Assembly: GCA_022793145.1 (NCBI GenBank)
Contig: JAAWCI010000028.1
Span: forward strand, 1-21,430
DNA from: Bacilli bacterium
GTDB taxonomy: Bacteria > Bacillota_I > Bacilli_A > RF39 > UBA660
Direction: 5' to 3'
Length of the DNA stretch: 21,430 nucleotides
Part shown: positions 14,370 through 21,430 of the stretch, piece after piece
How positions within the stretch are numbered: the stretch's first letter is position 1
Layout of the letters: each line of letters starts with the position of its first letter
Notes under the pieces: generated by a model
Seen by the model: the letters and a program-made list of their open reading frames with translations, nothing else
Database searches by the model: none
What the model was told of the DNA's origin: nothing
Position numbers and translations under genes: made by a program

Positions 14370-14921
14370 ATGTTTAAAGAATTTAATATTGTAATCGGAA
14401 TTACAGGAGGAATCGCAGCTTACAAAGCTTGTGGAATTGTGAACTTTTTCAAAAAAGAAGGAGCAAAAGTAGATGTAATTATGACAAAAAATGCTTGCGA
14501 ATTTATTACTCCATTAACTTTAGAAACGTTATCAGGAAATAAAGTTGTTATAGATATGTTTCAAAGTCCTGATTATAGGGAAGTAAAACATATTAGTTTA
14601 GCAAAAAAAGCAGATTTATTTTTGATAATTCCAGCTACTGCAAATATCATAGGGAAAGTTGCAAACGGAATTGCTGACGATATGCTTTCTACTACTATAA
14701 TGGCAACTAATGCTCCAGTTATATTTGTGCCTGCCATGAATGATGCCATGTATAAAAATAGAATTGTCCAAAGTAATATGGAAAAACTAAAAAGCTATGG
14801 TTATAAATTTATAGAACCAGCGATAGGACATCTTGCATGCGGCTATGATGGGCAAGGTAAATTGCCAAAAAGAGAAGATATTATAGAATGTGTAAAAGTG
14901 TTTATCAAGGAGGAAAGTTAA
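14370..14921 (+). CDS. coaC: Phosphopantothenoylcysteine decarboxylase CoaC
   Basis: A 183-residue flavoprotein that decarboxylates 4'-phosphopantothenoylcysteine to 4'-phosphopantetheine in coenzyme A synthesis. It has GITGGIAAYK at the N-terminus for FMN binding, catalytic His74 (VKHISLAKKAD), PATANIIGKVANGIADD, PAMN with Asn124, and the substrate clamp LACGYDGQGKLP with Cys157. These match His75, Asn125 and Cys158 of the E. coli bifunctional protein. It is a stand-alone decarboxylase, as in streptococci, rather than a CoaBC fusion. AGAAAGGAAG precedes the ATG. It begins an operon with coaB (one base between them) and an aldolase-domain gene, and is divergent from a LysR gene. Confidence 0.93.
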   Translation: MFKEFNIVIGITGGIAAYKACGIVNFFKKEGAKVDVIMTKNACEFITPLTLETLSGNKVVIDMFQSPDYREVKHISLAKKADLFLIIPATANIIGKVANGIADDMLSTTIMATNAPVIFVPAMNDAMYKNRIVQSNMEKLKSYGYKFIEPAIGHLACGYDGQGKLPKREDIIECVKVFIKEES

Positions 14922-14922
14922 A

Positions 14923-15642
14923 ATGAAAAAAATTGTGATTACTGCAGGTGGTACAAGTGAGAAAATTGATAATGTAAGAAAGATAACCAATTCTTCTAGT
15001 GGAAAGTTAGGAATGGTGATTGCAAATGAATTATTAGAAGAAATGGAAGATGTGCAAATATTTTATGTATGTTCTAAAAGTTCGCTTCGACCATTAGATA
15101 AGAGAGTTCAAATAATAGAAATAGATGGAACTATGGATTTAAAAAATATAGTAGAAAAATTGCTTATAGAACACCATATTGATTATTTTATTCATTCAAT
15201 GGCTGTATCTGATTATATGACAGATTATGTGACAACGCTTGAAAGGATAAAAGAAAGTATTATGAGGACAGATGATATTGATGAAGCACTAGCTAATATA
15301 GAAGTAATCGGTGGTTCTAAAATTTCTTCTTCTGAAAATAATTTGGTAATTGTATTAAAACCAACCCCCAAAGTTATTTCTGTGATAAAAGACATTAGTC
15401 CTCTTACATATTTAGTAGGATTTAAGTTATTGGATCATGTATCTAAAGAAGAATTATTGGTCGTAGCAAAAAGGCTAAGAGATAAAAATAAATGTGATTT
15501 AGTAGTAGCAAATGATTTATCAAATATTAGAAATGGAGAACATATTGGCTATATTATTGATAAACAAGATTATGTAATAAGTGCTAGTGGAAAAGAAGAG
15601 ATAGCAAAGCAATTGGTAAGGAGAATGAAATATGAAAGATAA
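14923..15642 (+). CDS. coaB: Phosphopantothenate-cysteine ligase CoaB (stand-alone, streptococcal type)
   Basis: A 239-residue enzyme that joins 4'-phosphopantothenate and cysteine with nucleotide activation, supplying the substrate of CoaC. Visible blocks: ITAGGTSEKIDNVRKITNSSSGKLG (split here as residues 6-30), the SMAVSDYM loop, SKISSSENNLVIVLKPTPKVI with the KISS motif and following Lys, VGFKLL, and VANDLSNI. AGGAGG lies just before the ATG within the end of coaC. Its stop overlaps the next gene by 11 bases. The order coaC then coaB as separate genes recalls streptococci, although there coaB usually comes first. Confidence 0.9.
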   Translation: MKKIVITAGGTSEKIDNVRKITNSSSGKLGMVIANELLEEMEDVQIFYVCSKSSLRPLDKRVQIIEIDGTMDLKNIVEKLLIEHHIDYFIHSMAVSDYMTDYVTTLERIKESIMRTDDIDEALANIEVIGGSKISSSENNLVIVLKPTPKVISVIKDISPLTYLVGFKLLDHVSKEELLVVAKRLRDKNKCDLVVANDLSNIRNGEHIGYIIDKQDYVISASGKEEIAKQLVRRMKYER

Positions 15643-16759
15643 GATTTTATTTGTAGGTGGAGATTGGGATTTAAATGGTGGAAAAGAATCTTCTTTAGTT
15701 AGAAAATTTGCTCAGGAATTAAATGATATAACCGTTTATAATGGTGGAAATTATAATGAGTTGAATGAAATATTAGAGTCTTCTATTCATTATGAAATTG
15801 TTATTTGGTGGGCTAATGTCCCAAATAATTTACCAAAAATTAGAAATGTGAAAGATATTAATTATAAAACGATGTTAGTTTCGTCTAAAAGAAACTTGAA
15901 ACATGAATATACATTTCAAGATTTACTTCAAAGATCTTTTGCTTTAAAATCAAATTTGACAATTGAATTTACAAAAGAAAATGATTTATATTATATGAAA
16001 TTATTTGATCCATTAGGGAATCTATGGTATGAAGGAACTTCTATTAAAGAATGTTCTAAAGCATTGTGTGAGAGACTAAATTTTATAAAACGCATAAGAA
16101 GAGAATCAACAATTTCATCAGAAGAGAACACTGGAGCTTTAGCATGGTTTTTCAATTTATTCAAAGAAGAAATATATCATTCAGACGAAAATTTAATAAC
16201 TCCAATAAAAAAAGAGTTTCTAGAGATTGTAAAAGATTATGCTATTACACTAGCGCAAGCAACATTTGAAACAAAAGATGCAAAAAGATTTCTGGGGAAT
16301 GCCTCTTTTAGATGTCCAAAAGGATTTCCATCTTTTAGAGCAGGTAAATATATTTTTGTAAGTAAGAGAAATGTAAATAAAGAATTTATTTCTATTGAAG
16401 AATTTATTCCTGTATATATGGAAGATAATAAGATTTATTATTGCGGAGAATTTAAGCCATCTGTTGATACTCCAATTCAGATGAGATTGTATGAGAAATT
16501 ACCTAATATCAATTTTATGATACATTCTCATTGTTATATAAAAGGAGCTCCATATACAAAAGAAGCATTACCATGTGGTGCAATTGAAGAAGTATCAGAA
16601 ATCTTGAATTTGATAAGTGATTATCATAAAGATTTCTATGTTATCAATTTAAAAGGTCATGGTAGTATTATGATGAGCAAAGACCCAGAACAATTAAAAA
16701 ATATTGAAATGATAGGAAGAAAATTACCAGAGAATATGTATAGAAAATTTGAGGTCTAA
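15632..16759 (+). CDS. Two-domain protein: unknown N-terminal domain plus class II aldolase/adducin domain
   Basis: A 375-residue protein with two parts. Residues 1-155 look like an alpha/beta domain (KILFVGGDWDLNGG, later EIVIWWANVP and KTMLVSSKRN, suggesting alternating strands and helices) that I do not recognise. Residues about 195-375 match class II aldolases: FRCPKGFPSFRAGKYIFVS, KPSVDTPIQMRLY, the metal-binding HSH (His298, His300), a Glu at 319-320, and KGHGSIM with His343. That fold covers fuculose- and ribulose-phosphate aldolases, epimerases and a methylthioribulose-phosphate dehydratase. The gene overlaps coaB by 11 bases, so it is tightly coupled to CoA genes. No standard CoA step needs such an enzyme, so the role is open. 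A terminator follows. Confidence 0.75.
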   Translation: MKDKILFVGGDWDLNGGKESSLVRKFAQELNDITVYNGGNYNELNEILESSIHYEIVIWWANVPNNLPKIRNVKDINYKTMLVSSKRNLKHEYTFQDLLQRSFALKSNLTIEFTKENDLYYMKLFDPLGNLWYEGTSIKECSKALCERLNFIKRIRRESTISSEENTGALAWFFNLFKEEIYHSDENLITPIKKEFLEIVKDYAITLAQATFETKDAKRFLGNASFRCPKGFPSFRAGKYIFVSKRNVNKEFISIEEFIPVYMEDNKIYYCGEFKPSVDTPIQMRLYEKLPNINFMIHSHCYIKGAPYTKEALPCGAIEEVSEILNLISDYHKDFYVINLKGHGSIMMSKDPEQLKNIEMIGRKLPENMYRKFEV

Positions 16760-16788
16760 AAATTTCAGTGTATGGTTTTAATTTTTAA

Positions 16789-16820
16789 AAAGTGGTATTT
16801 TTCAAAGATATCATTTTTTT
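16789..16820 (+). terminator. Intrinsic terminator of the coaC-coaB-aldolase operon
   Basis: AAAGTGGTAT (16789-16798) pairs with ATATCATTTT (16808-16817) with two G-U pairs, a 9-base loop and a T-run to 16820. Confidence 0.7.
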
Positions 16821-16865
16821 GCTATTTGAACTTTATTTAGAAACCTTTTTGATAATAAAAAAATA

Positions 16866-16874
16866 TGATAAAAT
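16866..16874 (+). promoter_or_regulatory. Probable extended -10 promoter
   Basis: TGATAAAAT (-10 box TAAAAT at 16869-16874) upstream of the amidohydrolase-family gene, with only a T-rich, poor -35 region. Confidence 0.45.
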
Positions 16875-16907
16875 AGATATAGAATTACAAAAGTAGGAGG
16901 AAACAGA

Positions 16908-17633
16908 ATGAATTATATTTTATTCCATGTCCCACATTCTTCTTTAAAAATTCCAAAACAATTTTGGAATATATGCATCAAGGATAAAAAGTATATCCAA
17001 AATGCGAATATATTTTTAAGTGACTATTTAACAGATAAATTACTTCCAAATAAATGTCATAGATTAATTTTTAAATATTCTAGACTTTTTTGCGATGTTG
17101 AAAAATTTAAAGATGATACAAAAGAATTTATGTCTGAGAAAGGTATGGGCGTAATTTATACAAAAGACTGTGATGATATTATAACGATTCCAAATAAAAA
17201 ATACAAAGCAAATATCCTAAAATCTTATTATGATAGGCATCATAATAAATTAGATAAACTGATTACAACTGCATTAAGAAAACAAAATAAGTGTATTATT
17301 ATTGATTTCCATAGCTTTTCCGATGAAATGGTAGAAAAATTATTTGGTATTAAGGATAATCCTGATATTTGTATTGGTATAGATGAAGAATACACTGATA
17401 CGAAATTATTTGATTTTACAATTAAGCATTTTGAAAAATATGGATTTTCATTAGATATTAATAAACCATATTCTGGAACAATGATTCCAAATAAATATTT
17501 TAATAAAAAAGAAAAAAGATTATCATCTATTATGTTGGAATTTAATAAGCGAATCTATCTTAACGATAAAACAGACTTTTATAAACTTAAAAATTGTATC
17601 GATGATTATTATAATCAGATGAAATCAATATGA
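16908..17633 (+). CDS. N-formylglutamate amidohydrolase-family protein
   Basis: A 241-residue protein with the motifs of the FGase family of zinc-dependent deformylases and deacylases: HVPHSS (7-12), SRLFCDVEKFKDD (58-70), GMGVIYT (79-85), YYDRHHNKLD (107-116), IDFHSF (132-137), NKPYSG (185-190) and MLEFNKRIY (209-217). The His, Asp and Glu residues expected in the active site are present. The classical enzyme releases formate from N-formylglutamate in histidine breakdown, but no hut genes are near, so the true substrate may be another N-acyl amino acid. AGGAGG precedes the ATG. The HAD phosphatase gene follows 15 bases later, giving a probable two-gene operon. Confidence 0.8.
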   Translation: MNYILFHVPHSSLKIPKQFWNICIKDKKYIQNANIFLSDYLTDKLLPNKCHRLIFKYSRLFCDVEKFKDDTKEFMSEKGMGVIYTKDCDDIITIPNKKYKANILKSYYDRHHNKLDKLITTALRKQNKCIIIDFHSFSDEMVEKLFGIKDNPDICIGIDEEYTDTKLFDFTIKHFEKYGFSLDINKPYSGTMIPNKYFNKKEKRLSSIMLEFNKRIYLNDKTDFYKLKNCIDDYYNQMKSI

Positions 17634-17648
17634 TTAGGAGATGGTAGT

Positions 17649-18452
17649 ATGATGAAAATGATTGTGACCGATTTAGATGGAACACTTTTGAATAAGACAA
17701 GAAAACCAACCGAAGAAACAAAACAATATTTGAAAAATTTAAAAGAACAAGGTTATATTATTGTAATTGCAACAGGAAGAATTTACGCTTCAGCACTTAC
17801 TGCAACTGATGGAGCAATATTCGCAAACTATCTTATTACAGATACAGGAGCTTGCATTTATCAAGTAACTGGTGAGCCAATTTTTCAAAATTTAATTGGA
17901 AAAGAAATTGTGGAAAAATTATTTGAGTATTATAACGAAGAGTTTCGTTTTATGGATGTCTGCAATAAAAATATGATTTATAAATATTCTAAAACAGAAG
18001 TAGAAAATAGTGACTTTGTAAAAACAGTAACAAATCCAGGTGATATTTTAAAAGAAAACTTAGAAATTTCTCATGTCTCTATTGTAATGAATACAAATGA
18101 AGCTGTATTAAATTTGTACGAAAAATTAGTAATAGAATTTCCTGAATTAGAAATTTTAATTATGCAAGATTCTTTTAAAGATAATAAATGGATTGAAATA
18201 ATGGCAAAAGATTGTTCTAAATATCGTGCAATTAAGAATTTAGCTGACCACCTTGGAATCCAAAATGAAGAAATTATTACTTTTGGTGATGGAAGAAATG
18301 ATATTGATATGATAGAAAATTGTGGATATGGAGTGGCTTTAGAGAATGCGCTTCCAGAAGTAAAAAAAGTTGCTAAAGATATTACTTCTTTGGATAATGA
18401 CCATGATGGAGTAATGCATTATTTGCAAAGTATAATCAAAAGAGCCAATTAA
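17649..18452 (+). CDS. Cof-type HAD-IIB family phosphatase
   Basis: A 267-residue cytosolic HAD phosphatase. It has motif I DLDGTLL (nucleophile Asp8, acid Asp10), ATGR (41-44), a type IIB cap domain in the middle, a motif III Lys in the DCSKYRAIKNL region, and motif IV GDGRNDIDMIE. The family dephosphorylates sugar phosphates, cofactors such as FMN or pyridoxal phosphate, or phosphorylated intermediates; substrate cannot be predicted. AGGAG (17636-17640) fits the ATG at 17649; the adjacent ATG at 17652 is equally possible. It lies 15 bases after the amidohydrolase gene. Its last four bases overlap the end of the convergent LysR gene. Confidence 0.88.
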   Translation: MMKMIVTDLDGTLLNKTRKPTEETKQYLKNLKEQGYIIVIATGRIYASALTATDGAIFANYLITDTGACIYQVTGEPIFQNLIGKEIVEKLFEYYNEEFRFMDVCNKNMIYKYSKTEVENSDFVKTVTNPGDILKENLEISHVSIVMNTNEAVLNLYEKLVIEFPELEILIMQDSFKDNKWIEIMAKDCSKYRAIKNLADHLGIQNEEIITFGDGRNDIDMIENCGYGVALENALPEVKKVAKDITSLDNDHDGVMHYLQSIIKRAN

Positions 18453-18463
18453 TTTGACTCTTT
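18439..18463. terminator. Shared hairpin at the convergent gene ends
   Basis: AAAGAG and CAA on the left pair with TTG and CTCTTT on the right, with one mismatch. The stop codons of both the HAD phosphatase and the minus-strand LysR gene lie at the hairpin tip. A short T-rich tail is present on both strands, so it probably acts as a bidirectional terminator. Confidence 0.55.
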
Positions 18464-19345
18464 ATTTGTTATTAAATCAATTAGTTTCTTTACACTATAA
18501 TTTGGAACTCTATTGTTTAATGTTACGATTCCAATATCTCTTTTTGGTATATTAGGAATGACTTTAATTTCAAAAAGTGTCTTATTTAAGTCTTCTTTGA
18601 TAAATTCTTTTGTAGCGTATCCAATTCCAAATCCACTTTTTACAAAATCCATAATTAGATTATAACTAACAATTTCTGTTTTTGGTCTCAAAAGAACATG
18701 GTTTGTATTTAAAAATTTATCTAAAAATTTTCTTGTATTAGATGGATTTTTTTGAAATAAGAGTGGATAGTTTTGAAGTTCCTCTAATTTTACTTTACCT
18801 TTTGTTAGATCATAATATCTTTTATTTCCTACAAAAATGTCTTGTACTTTCATAACTGGTAAAACATTCAAATCTTTATAATCAGAAGCAATAGGCAAAT
18901 TTAATATCAAAATATCTAAATTTCCATTTCTTAACTCTTTTAATAAAGTTTCTGTTAATGTATTTACAATCTCAATATCAATATTTGGATATTTTTCATG
19001 AAATATTTCTAAATAGGGCATCAATACATGTCTACTGACTGTTGTACTAGCTCCAATTCTAATATTTCCTCTATCTAAATTCTTTAAATTGGTCAATGTG
19101 TTTTCTCCATTTGAGAAACTTTCTATTCCTTTTTTTACATAATCAAATAATACTTTTCCTTCTTCTGTTAACTTTACGCCTTTTTTGGTTCTAACAAATA
19201 GAGTAATTCCTAATTGTTCTTCTAATGATTTGATTTGAAAAGAAACCGCTGGTTGCGAAATTAATAATTCATTGGCGGCAGCAGAAATACTCTCATTAAT
19301 CGCAACTGTATAAAATATTTTATAGCTTTCATAGTTAATATTCAT
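18449..19345 (-). CDS. LysR-family transcriptional regulator, second copy
   Basis: A 298-residue LysR-type regulator with an N-terminal helix-turn-helix (SAAANELLISQPAVSFQIKSLEEQLG) and an effector domain starting NIRIGASTT at about residue 95. It is a paralogue of the first LysR protein, with shared effector-domain blocks NYPLLFQKNPSNTRKFLDK, LRPKTEIVS and GFGIGYA. AGGAG lies upstream of the ATG. It is divergent from the DUF2099-like gene, and the gap contains the inverted repeat ATATAAA-N14-TTTATAT (19368-19374/19389-19395), a possible operator within very AT-rich DNA. Likely target: the divergent gene and itself. Confidence 0.9.
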   Translation of the reverse strand: MNINYESYKIFYTVAINESISAAANELLISQPAVSFQIKSLEEQLGITLFVRTKKGVKLTEEGKVLFDYVKKGIESFSNGENTLTNLKNLDRGNIRIGASTTVSRHVLMPYLEIFHEKYPNIDIEIVNTLTETLLKELRNGNLDILILNLPIASDYKDLNVLPVMKVQDIFVGNKRYYDLTKGKVKLEELQNYPLLFQKNPSNTRKFLDKFLNTNHVLLRPKTEIVSYNLIMDFVKSGFGIGYATKEFIKEDLNKTLFEIKVIPNIPKRDIGIVTLNNRVPNYSVKKLIDLITNKESN

Positions 19346-19407
19346 ATATAAGTCTCCTTTATATTAAATATAAAAAATATATATTATATTTATATCACAA
19401 AATGGGA

Positions 19408-19413
19408 TATAAT
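19408..19413 (+). promoter_or_regulatory. -10 box of the DUF2099-like gene
   Basis: TATAAT at 19408-19413 with no good -35, fitting an activator-dependent promoter. Transcription would start near 19420, downstream of an in-frame ATG at 19402, which supports translation from 19459. Confidence 0.5.
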
Positions 19414-19458
19414 GCAATTGTGACGAGAGATGCATTTCTTAATGAAGGAGGAATTATA

Positions 19459-21186
19459 ATGGCAAGTCATGCTGGATTAGTATATGTTTTAAAAACAAAA
19501 TATGGATTTATAAATGAAAAGGGAGAATTTGTTGAAAGGATGGAAGATGCTCAAAGAATCGATTTTATGCAATTTGGTTTTGGCCCTTCTGCATATGATG
19601 TATACAAACGTTTAGGATATAAAAACGAAGTGCTATCAGAGAAAGATATAGAGTTTCACACAGTTGTTCCTTCCTATGATTCACGATTAGGAATAATAGA
19701 AAGGTTATATCGATTGATAGGATATGATTATGAAACTTCGTGTATGATCGCTGCAGAGGATTTTAAAAAGTATAGTCTTTATCTTTATCAGAATTTTTTA
19801 GATTATGAAAAAACAATGCATGATAAAGTATTAAATTTTTATAAAGAACAAACAAGATCTGATTCTGTAGATGGAATTGATTTATATGAAATACCAAATA
19901 GAGAAGTGAAATGGCGAGAAGAGGGAGAGATAAGAAGCTTTTATTCTGAAATAGGAGAAATATATTGTTACACACTTCCGCTAAAAAATCTTCGTTTGGA
20001 AAACTATTTTTCTGTAGATCAAAATTGGAATCAAATTCAAAATGTAGGATTATTAGAATATATCAAAGGAAAGTTAAAAGAAAAGGAAGAAACTAGAATA
20101 TATGGAGTAAAACAAGATGAATCATTGAAAGTTTATATGCAATATCCTGATACCAATTTGATTACTTATATTAATGAGTGTGTTCGAGATTATTATAACG
20201 AACATGAAATGCATATTACTAGAATGTTTGGAAGTTACATTTTATTAGGAAAAGAAGCAGGAAAATTAAAAGCATTAAAAGCGACTCCGATACCGATTCA
20301 ATATTGTCCATTAATGAAAAAGTTATTAATGGAAGTAGGAGGTGAAGTAGCAGAAAGATTATTAGCAACTTTGCAAACGGAAGACCAGGAAATTCAAACT
20401 AAAATGATGTGTCATTTAATTGATGAAATCGTAATAAAAGGCAGATATTTTGATACTAGTAGACCACTTAATTCTTGTGAGGCAAATGTTTTATTTGGAG
20501 CATCAGAAACAATGTCATCGGCATTTCAAGATGGAATGATAGATGCAGCAGTAATTGTTTCTAATAATTTGGGAACGATTATTACAACAAGTGATTCTAA
20601 TACCCAAGGTGCTGTAAAGAGAATGACTGGATTATTTTATACGAGTCCTTCTAAAGAAATTGTAGAGACAGCAAAAAAAGCAGGAATTATACCAGTTTAT
20701 CCTTATACTGCAACAATCAATCAATTAGAAGGAGTAAAAAAAGCAATCCATCTTGGATATAAAAAAATAGCTGTTTCAGTGGCTGCCAATGATAATGTTC
20801 TTCATGAAGCTTTAAAAAGATTAGAAACTGATGGAATTACAATTTATAAATTTGGATTATGTTCTACAGGAATTGATTCTAAAACTGCCAAAATTATGGG
20901 GGAAAATGCAGATGTTATATGGACTTGTGCTTCAAAAAATGTAAGAGAGTTTGTGGAACCGAACGCGATTGCCCAAGTAGGAATAAAAATTCCAGTTCAT
21001 ATAATGACAGAAAAAGGATTTCAAATTGTGAGAAGTCATTTAATGAGAATGGGATTTGATGGAAGTGTTGTAAAACTGATAAAAGGATCAGGAAAACCAG
21101 TATTTTTAAATGAAAAAGGAAAAATTAAGGTGTTACAGAAAAAAATGCTACATGGTTGTATTGATTGCCCACATCCTTGTGTATAA
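19459..21186 (+). CDS. DUF2099 ('methanogenesis marker 8')-like protein with extra N-terminal domain and Cys tail
   Basis: A 575-residue protein. Residues about 247-540 resemble DUF2099: NEHEMHITRMFG, then IQYCPLMKK, LFGASE, DAAVIVSNNLGTIITT, TQGAVKRMTGLFYTSP, INQLEGVKKAIHLGYKKIAVSV, a TCASKNVRE block and QVGIKIPVHIMTEKG. That family was named from methanogens and has no known biochemical role. Residues 1-245 form an additional region I do not recognise. The C-terminus ends in CIDCPHPC (Cys567, Cys570, Cys574), a CxxCxxxC that may bind metal or an iron-sulfur cluster. AAGGAGG (19445-19451) is ideally spaced for the ATG at 19459; an in-frame ATG at 19402 lies before the predicted transcript start and is rejected. 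It is divergent from a LysR gene and has its own terminator. Confidence 0.7.
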   Translation: MASHAGLVYVLKTKYGFINEKGEFVERMEDAQRIDFMQFGFGPSAYDVYKRLGYKNEVLSEKDIEFHTVVPSYDSRLGIIERLYRLIGYDYETSCMIAAEDFKKYSLYLYQNFLDYEKTMHDKVLNFYKEQTRSDSVDGIDLYEIPNREVKWREEGEIRSFYSEIGEIYCYTLPLKNLRLENYFSVDQNWNQIQNVGLLEYIKGKLKEKEETRIYGVKQDESLKVYMQYPDTNLITYINECVRDYYNEHEMHITRMFGSYILLGKEAGKLKALKATPIPIQYCPLMKKLLMEVGGEVAERLLATLQTEDQEIQTKMMCHLIDEIVIKGRYFDTSRPLNSCEANVLFGASETMSSAFQDGMIDAAVIVSNNLGTIITTSDSNTQGAVKRMTGLFYTSPSKEIVETAKKAGIIPVYPYTATINQLEGVKKAIHLGYKKIAVSVAANDNVLHEALKRLETDGITIYKFGLCSTGIDSKTAKIMGENADVIWTCASKNVREFVEPNAIAQVGIKIPVHIMTEKGFQIVRSHLMRMGFDGSVVKLIKGSGKPVFLNEKGKIKVLQKKMLHGCIDCPHPCV

Positions 21187-21193
21187 TAAGAAG

Positions 21194-21222
21194 AAAATGG
21201 TATATTTTTATATCATTTTTTT
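21194..21222 (+). terminator. Intrinsic terminator of the DUF2099-like gene
   Basis: AAAATGGTATA (21194-21204), loop TTTT, TATATCATTTT (21209-21219) with one G-U pair, and Ts to 21222. Confidence 0.75.
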
Positions 21223-21272
21223 GAATAAGTGTAGTAGTTTGGTTACAAAATAGAAGATAGGAAAAAAGAAAT

Positions 21273-21281
21273 TGCTATAAT
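21273..21281 (+). promoter_or_regulatory. Extended -10 promoter of the prepilin-like gene
   Basis: TGCTATAAT (-10 box 21276-21281), about 30 bases before the start codon. A second TATAAT at 21288-21293 is an alternative. No clear -35. Confidence 0.5.
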
Positions 21282-21310
21282 GGATATTATAATAGCGAGA
21301 GGTAATAAAA

Positions 21311-21430
21311 ATGAGAAAAAAAGGATTTACATTGATAGAATTACTAGCTGTAATTGTAATATTGGCTGTGATAGCTTTAATAGCGACTCCAATTATATTA
21401 AATATAATAGAAAAAGCAAGAAAAAGTGCA
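21311..21430 (+). CDS. Type IV prepilin-like protein (partial, runs off the window)
   Basis: The first 40 residues are visible. A short basic leader, MRKKG, is followed by FTLIELLAVIVILAVIALI, the class III signal of type IV pilins and pseudopilins: prepilin peptidase cuts after Gly5, Phe6 becomes N-methylated, and the mature Glu5 aids assembly. AGAGG (21298-21302) lies upstream. It could be a major pilin, a Com-type pseudopilin for DNA uptake, or a secretion pseudopilin; the missing C-terminal part would decide. No prepilin peptidase or assembly ATPase is in the window. Confidence 0.85.
   Translation, partial: MRKKGFTLIELLAVIVILAVIALIATPIILNIIEKARKSA

Noticed and set aside
19402..19458. Upstream start for the DUF2099-like protein
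   Set aside because: The ATG precedes the predicted transcript start, and the -10 box lies within the extension; the ATG at 19459 has an ideal AAGGAGG.
1..21430. CRISPR arrays, tRNA or rRNA genes, prophage or defence systems
   Set aside because: No regularly spaced repeats, cloverleaf-capable segments outside ssrA, or recognisable phage or defence genes were seen.

Overview
This AT-rich window reads like the chromosome of a low-GC Gram-positive bacterium (Bacillota, probably Bacilli or a walled relative of the Mollicutes). Evidence for this: canonical -35/-10 promoters, AGGAGG or GAGGTGA ribosome binding sites, hairpin-plus-T terminators, a peptidoglycan gene (murA), streptococcal-type split coaB and coaC, and gene neighbours familiar from Bacillus (fba, murA, rpmE; rnr, smpB, ssrA). 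UGG encodes Trp and UGA is a stop (mntP, murA), so the genetic code is standard. Species cannot be named from this sequence.

Region 1 (1-8651) is housekeeping. A leader with overlapping hairpins precedes a MATE/MurJ-like lipid flippase (SpoVB type). Then come the manganese exporter mntP, a fba-murA pair, an anchored SGNH-hydrolase-like protein without its catalytic His, a Bax-inhibitor-1 family membrane protein, ribosomal protein L31 with a short hairpin leader, and an overlapping trio: rmuC, a DUF2238-type membrane protein and a small tail-anchored protein.

Region 2 (8652-13411) is the trans-translation and RNA-decay neighbourhood: rnr, a J-domain/coiled-coil protein with HSD instead of HPD, smpB, and ssrA (tmRNA) with an encoded CCA. 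It is followed by a decayed IS30-family transposase.

Region 3 (13412-21186) is the most unusual. Two paralogous LysR regulators on the minus strand each face a plus-strand target. The first faces coaC-coaB followed by an overlapping protein with an unknown N-terminal domain and a class II aldolase domain. The second faces a 575-residue protein whose C-terminal half resembles DUF2099, 'methanogenesis marker 8', and which ends in CxxCxxxC. Between these two units lie an N-formylglutamate amidohydrolase-family protein and a Cof-type HAD phosphatase. A joint role in a cofactor or thiol-metabolite pathway is inference only.

Region 4 (21187-21430) holds a terminator, a promoter and the start of a type IV prepilin-like gene that runs off the window.

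Two general traits stand out. Many -10 boxes sit only about 15-30 bases before the start codon, so 5' leaders are very short. Several stop codons lie inside or touch the following terminator hairpin.
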